This document shows positions 34,228-37,621 of a stretch of DNA of 37,621 nucleotides, in pieces (positions within the stretch are counted from its first letter, which is position 1; every line of letters begins with the position of its first letter). The DNA is from Bacteroidia bacterium. Its GTDB lineage: Bacteria > Bacteroidota > Bacteroidia > Bacteroidales > UBA932. The notes under the pieces are model-generated. The model did no database searches. It was not told where the DNA came from and worked only from the letters and a program-made list of their open reading frames with translations. A program made the translations under genes and the position numbers. The stretch is from NCBI GenBank assembly GCA_009929175.1, contig SABC01000013.1, positions 1 to 37,621 of the forward strand, written 5' to 3'.

Positions 34228-35187
34228 ATGAAAGAGAAATTCAACAATACAGGAAACAAAGATACACGCTCAGGTTTTGGAGCAGGATTACTGGAGCTGG
34301 GTCGCAAAAGGGAAGATGTTGTAGCCCTTTGCGCCGACCTTACAGGATCATTGAAGATGGATGCATTCGAAAAGGAATTTCCCGAAAGGTTTTTCCAATG
34401 TGGGATTGCAGAGGCAAATATGATGGGTACTGCAGCAGGCCTGGCAATTGCCGGCAAAGTACCGTTTGCCGGTTCATTTGCCGAGTTTGCCACCGGCAGG
34501 GTTTATGACCAGGTGCGCCAGGCAATTGCCTATTCCGAGACCAATGTAAAGATATGCGCTTCCCATGCAGGGATCACTTTGGGAGAGGATGGTGCAACCC
34601 ACCAGACCATGGAAGATGTTGGACTTATGAGAATGCTCCCCAACTTTACCGTTATCAACCCTTGTGACTACAACCAGACCAAGGCAGCCACAATTGCCAT
34701 TGCCGACCACCATGGTCCCGTTTACCTTCGCTTTGGGAGGCCGTCGGTACCCAACTTTACCCCGGCCGATGCTCCGTTCGAGATAGGCAAGGCCTTGGTA
34801 ATCACCCCCGGGAAAGATGTCACTATCTTTGCCACCGGTCATATGGTATGGGAGTCAATCGAAGCTGCCGATATCCTGGAAAAAGAGGGAATCTCGGTTG
34901 AGCTTATAAATATCCATACCATTAAACCTTTGGATAAAAAAGCGGTCTTAGAATCAGCAGCCAAAACCAAAGCAGTTGTTACTGCAGAGGAGCACCTGAT
35001 TGCCGGAGGAATGGGAGAACTGATTGCCGGACTTCTCGCGAGGGAACTGCCTCTGCCTGTAGAGATAGTAGCTGTGGACGACCTTTTTGGACAAAGCGGG
35101 ACACCTGACCAACTAATGAAAGAGTACGGACTCACGGCCCAAAACATAGCAGAGGCGGCAAGAAAGGTCATCAAAAGAAAGGCCTAG
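34228..35187 (+). CDS. Transketolase, C-terminal subunit
   Basis: 319 residues from ATG 34228 (MKEKFNNTGNKDTRSGFGAGL); an in-frame ATG at 34198 would add ten residues. It carries the pyrimidine-binding domain (FFQCGIAEANMMGTAAGLA with the cofactor-activating Glu) and the C-terminal domain (INIHTIKPLDKKAV, VTAEEHLIAGGMGELIA). It begins 31 bp after its partner. With the N-terminal subunit it transfers two-carbon units between sugar phosphates. Deoxyxylulose synthase and acetoin dehydrogenase E1 share this layout but the motifs favour transketolase. Confidence 0.93.
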   Translation: MKEKFNNTGNKDTRSGFGAGLLELGRKREDVVALCADLTGSLKMDAFEKEFPERFFQCGIAEANMMGTAAGLAIAGKVPFAGSFAEFATGRVYDQVRQAIAYSETNVKICASHAGITLGEDGATHQTMEDVGLMRMLPNFTVINPCDYNQTKAATIAIADHHGPVYLRFGRPSVPNFTPADAPFEIGKALVITPGKDVTIFATGHMVWESIEAADILEKEGISVELINIHTIKPLDKKAVLESAAKTKAVVTAEEHLIAGGMGELIAGLLARELPLPVEIVAVDDLFGQSGTPDQLMKEYGLTAQNIAEAARKVIKRKA

Positions 35188-35208
35188 CCCTGGTTTATAA
35201 TTAAACTG

Positions 35209-35751
35209 ATGGAAGATAAGGATCTCTTACAATTGTTTCGAGAGGAGGGGAAAGAAAATTATGCCTTCAACCTTATCGTGGATAAGTACAGCGAACGCCT
35301 CTACTGGCATATCCGCAAAATCACTGCGTCGCATGACGATACTAATGATATCCTTCAAAACACTTTTGTAAAGGCTTGGAATGCTCTTCCCTCCTTCCGG
35401 GAAGAGTCCCGCCTTTATACTTGGCTCTACCGCATCGCAACCAACGAGTCCCTTACTTTTATAAAGAAATCGAAGATGAGGTCTTTCCTCTCCCTGAGCG
35501 ATTACTCCAAACAGGTGGAGAATCAGCTTGAGGCCGACCCCTACTTCAACGGGGACGAGACACAGAGGATCTTCCGCAAGGCAATTATGAAGCTTCCCGG
35601 CAAACAGAGGGCAGTTTTTACCATGCGCTATTACGACGAAATGAAGTACGAAGAGATCTCGGAGATACTCGGAACATCTGTAGGGGCTCTCAAGGCCTCG
35701 TACCACCACGCATTTCAAAAAATTCAGGAATATTTGAAAGAGTCAGTTTAA
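35209..35751 (+). CDS. ECF-type RNA polymerase sigma factor
   Basis: 180 residues with region 2 (YSERLYWHIRKITASHDDTNDILQNTFVKAW) and region 4 (LPGKQRAVFTMRYYDEMKYEEISEILGTSVGALKASYHHA). Starts 21 bp after transketolase with no promoter box seen between them, so at least some transcription may come from the transketolase promoter. The next two genes look like its membrane partner and a periplasmic effector, suggesting an envelope-response unit. Confidence 0.93.
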   Translation: MEDKDLLQLFREEGKENYAFNLIVDKYSERLYWHIRKITASHDDTNDILQNTFVKAWNALPSFREESRLYTWLYRIATNESLTFIKKSKMRSFLSLSDYSKQVENQLEADPYFNGDETQRIFRKAIMKLPGKQRAVFTMRYYDEMKYEEISEILGTSVGALKASYHHAFQKIQEYLKESV

Positions 35752-35781
35752 TCCTTTTCACATTTAAATAGTCAAAGAGGT

Positions 35782-36246
35782 ATGAAAGCAAAATTCGACA
35801 TAGAGGATCCGGTGTTAAAAAAGCATCTCAGGGAAAACTCCTTCAATGTTCCGGAGGGATATTTCGCCGAGCTGAGGGAGATCCTTCCCTCCAAGATAGG
35901 CACCTCTGCAAACAGAAGCGGTAATCCCGGAATCTGGACCGTGCTTAAACCGCAACTTGGTCTTGTTATGGCATTTGCCCTGGTTTTCCTGGCCGCCTAC
36001 GGAGTCTTTGGAATATTCGGAAAAGGAGATGACCTTACCCGAGGTGGCAATGGACAAATTTCCGGCATAAATGAGACTATATATATAGAGGAGGGATTCC
36101 TTAAAACAACATTCATTGACTTTTATGACAATGAAACAGACTCTGTAACAAGACAAAGCAACCAAATAAGCCAGGATGAGCTCATTGACTATATAAATGA
36201 AAATCTGGATCTTGTTACCCTATCATATTTAGAAGTAAGAGATTAA
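35782..36246 (+). CDS. Single-pass membrane protein, probable anti-sigma factor
   Basis: 154 residues: a cytoplasmic N-terminus of ~57 residues (HLRENSFNVPEGYFAELREILPSK), one membrane helix (~58-79) and a ~75-residue acidic C-terminal part outside. The FxVPEGYFxxL motif is frequent in Bacteroidetes proteins encoded right after ECF sigma genes. No zinc-binding anti-sigma motif is seen. The anti-sigma role is inferred from position and topology. Confidence 0.7.
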   Translation: MKAKFDIEDPVLKKHLRENSFNVPEGYFAELREILPSKIGTSANRSGNPGIWTVLKPQLGLVMAFALVFLAAYGVFGIFGKGDDLTRGGNGQISGINETIYIEEGFLKTTFIDFYDNETDSVTRQSNQISQDELIDYINENLDLVTLSYLEVRD

Positions 36247-36250
36247 AAAA

Positions 36251-36733
36251 ATGAAAAGGTTAATCACAATTGCATTAATAATTGCCTTTGGCAGCACACT
36301 AATGGCACAGCCTTCTGAGAGGCAGCAACAACGTTCCCAATGGTACCAACAGGTACAAAATGCAAAAATTGCATTTTTTACCACCGCTATAGACCTCACA
36401 CCCAAAGAAGCCGGGGATTTTTGGCCACTGTACAACGAGTTCTGGAAAGAGCGTGAGATGGTAAACCGAAGGTCCCATCAAGCTTTGCGAAGAATAGGAA
36501 GGGTCCTGGATGGAGAGGAGAAGGCCTCCGAAGTGCAACTCAAAGAGCTTATTGAGACCTATATTTCGGGAGGAGAGGCCGAGGGAGTCATTCTCAAAAC
36601 CTATTACCCGCGGTTTTTGAAGATTCTTTCAGTGGAAAAAGTAGCAAAAATGTATAAAGCCGAGGAGGATTTCCGGATCAAGATGATTCAGCAGCTCAGA
36701 CAGGGTAACCATCCCGCCAAGCCAACTCCTTAA
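36251..36733 (+). CDS. Spy/CpxP-like periplasmic protein
   Basis: 160 residues with a signal peptide (MKRLITIALIIAFGSTLMAQ), then an all-helical, charged mature protein rich in Arg, Glu and Gln. The segment AKIAFFTTAIDLTPKEAGDFWPLYNEFW has the L-T-x-x-E-A-x-x-F-W-P pattern of the Bacteroidetes Spy-like family, related to the LTxxQ chaperones. It probably senses or buffers misfolded envelope proteins. It follows the membrane protein by 4 bp and overlaps the convergent trmN6 by 38 bp. Confidence 0.8.
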   Translation: MKRLITIALIIAFGSTLMAQPSERQQQRSQWYQQVQNAKIAFFTTAIDLTPKEAGDFWPLYNEFWKEREMVNRRSHQALRRIGRVLDGEEKASEVQLKELIETYISGGEAEGVILKTYYPRFLKILSVEKVAKMYKAEEDFRIKMIQQLRQGNHPAKPTP

Positions 36734-37508
36734 GATAATACTCCCCTACCAGGTTTACGTAGTCCTTTGTATATATCAAACCACCCGAATGTTGCATAAC
36801 CAAGGTTTCGATATGAGGTAAAACAAACTCCTTCCCTGCCATCGGCGGGGATTTTTTTTGCAGCTCAATCAAGTACCTTTTGGGTTCTTTGTTTTCCAAT
36901 GTCTTTAACCTGCACAACCTTTTCAGGTCAAACATCCCATTGGCAGCAGCCATGTGCACCAGCTCATCTCCCTCGTTTGCCGGCAATATCAAAGCCAATA
37001 TCCCATCGTCCTTTAAAAGGTTAAAGGAACTTACCAGCAGTTCGCCGGGAGGAAGCAGGTCGTTGTGCCTTGCTATACTCCTGCGCAGTGAGGGAGCCTT
37101 GAGGGAGTTAGAAAAAAAGGGAGGGTTTGAGAGTACCAGGTCAAATATACCATGGTTTAAAGGATCCTTGGAATATTGCTGCAGGGATATGTGGCTTGCA
37201 ACAAGGTTGTTGCTCCAAGGTGATGATTCAAAATTGAACAGGGACTCTTCATAAGATGCATGGTCAATCTCTATCCCGTGGACTTTAAAAGCAGTGCCCA
37301 TCCTTGCTAACCTGCAGGCCATAATGAGGGATATGACCCCTGTCCCCGAACCGGCATCCAGCACCATTGTTTCCTGCAATTTGCCTTTTGGGCATTCCCG
37401 GAAGGCGGGCAATTTGACCCAGGCAGGTAAAAGAACCCCGTCGGTATTTACCTTCATGGCTGCTCCTGATTGCCTTACCGTAAATCCTTTAAAGTAAAAA
37501 TTCGCCAT
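36696..37508 (-). CDS. trmN6: tRNA1(Val) A37 N6-methyltransferase (TrmN6/YfiC)
   Basis: 270 residues. SAM motif DAGSGTGVISL (51-61) and the amino-methyltransferase motif N128-P-P-F131, which marks N6-adenine or N5-glutamine methyltransferases. The N-terminus FYFKGFTVRQSGAAMKVNTDGVLLPAW is diagnostic of the YfiC/TrmN6 family, which makes m6A37 in tRNA1Val. Its start overlaps the end of the lolD-like gene by 20 bp. Confidence 0.92.
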   Translation of the reverse strand: MANFYFKGFTVRQSGAAMKVNTDGVLLPAWVKLPAFRECPKGKLQETMVLDAGSGTGVISLIMACRLARMGTAFKVHGIEIDHASYEESLFNFESSPWSNNLVASHISLQQYSKDPLNHGIFDLVLSNPPFFSNSLKAPSLRRSIARHNDLLPPGELLVSSFNLLKDDGILALILPANEGDELVHMAAANGMFDLKRLCRLKTLENKEPKRYLIELQKKSPPMAGKEFVLPHIETLVMQHSGGLIYTKDYVNLVGEYYLKELAWRDGYPV

Positions 37509-37621
37509 CTTTCATTTCGAGGATCCTGTCGCTCATTGAGGCCAGCTCCCTGTCGTGGGTAACGATCACAATGGTTAAACCAAAACGGTCCCTAAGGTCG
37601 AAAAAAAGTTTGTGTATCTCC
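37489..37621 (-). CDS. ABC transporter ATPase, LolD type (C-terminal 43 residues)
   Basis: Only the 3' end is in the window: 43 residues then TAA. EIHKLFFDLRDRFGLTIVIVTHDRELASMSDRILEMKDGEF shows the H-loop (VTHD) and the usual LolD/MacB-type ending. Walker A and B lie outside, so LolD (lipoprotein release from the inner membrane) is the best fit but not certain. Confidence 0.75.
   Translation of the reverse strand, partial: EIHKLFFDLRDRFGLTIVIVTHDRELASMSDRILEMKDGEFLL

Overview
The window looks like chromosomal DNA of a Bacteroidota bacterium, most likely order Bacteroidales. The signs are Bacteroidetes-type promoter boxes (TAnnTTTG, often with TTTG about 19-20 bp upstream), absence of clear Shine-Dalgarno sequences, and family content typical of the phylum: GldH, RicT/PSP1, DUF3109, a PG0541-type transporter-associated protein, Bacteroidetes-type LptE, and PspC/PadR sets. 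Genus cannot be fixed by reading alone. Almost all of the window is tightly packed core-type gene content. I see no prophage, insertion sequence, CRISPR array, tRNA or rRNA. Layout: 1-455 is the only long gene-free stretch. It holds a structured GC-rich segment and a degraded tandem array of a ~111-bp unit whose last copy contains the stop codon of hemW. From 456 to 2551 (minus) lie hemW and a membrane-anchored coiled-coil protein; 2682-3170 (plus) is a small membrane protein. From 9448 down to 3173 (minus) is a six-gene operon: TPR protein, U32 peptidase-family rRNA hydroxylation protein, DNA polymerase III delta', RicT, GldH and TrmB. From 9600 to 13052 (plus) are a secreted M16 zinc peptidase and a DUF3109 protein. 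From 15575 down to 13045 (minus) are thioredoxin, an outer-membrane barrel, a LOG-family protein and a long-chain polyprenyl diphosphate synthase. From 22113 down to 15661 (minus) is a complete RND efflux operon: TetR, TolC, adaptor, pump and PG0541-type small protein, closed by a clear terminator. At 22252-23442 (plus) is kbl. From 25914 down to 23450 (minus) is a PspC-PadR-PspC operon. From 28852 down to 26063 (minus) are a sigma-54 activator, LptE, a TPR protein and SecG, again with a terminator. At 28907-31390 (plus) are kdsB and a large OmpA-like/TPR lipoprotein. LepA (minus) and a split transketolase (plus) diverge from 33.3 kb; the transketolase genes are followed by an ECF sigma factor, a probable membrane anti-sigma protein and a Spy-like periplasmic protein. 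The window ends with trmN6 and the 3' end of a LolD-type ABC ATPase on the minus strand. Functionally the window is dominated by envelope biogenesis and envelope stress (RND pump, LptE, SecG, KdsB, LolD, PspC proteins, sigma-54 activator, ECF/Spy set) with RNA modification and translation genes interspersed (TrmB, TrmN6, RlhA-like, RicT, LepA). The observations most worth a second look are the repeat array fused to the hemW 3' end, the OmpA-like lipoprotein that keeps the peptidoglycan-binding Arg but has Ser in place of the Asp, the PG0541-type protein closing the efflux operon, the receiver-less sigma-54 activator in an envelope operon, and the duplicated PspC proteins flanking PadR.
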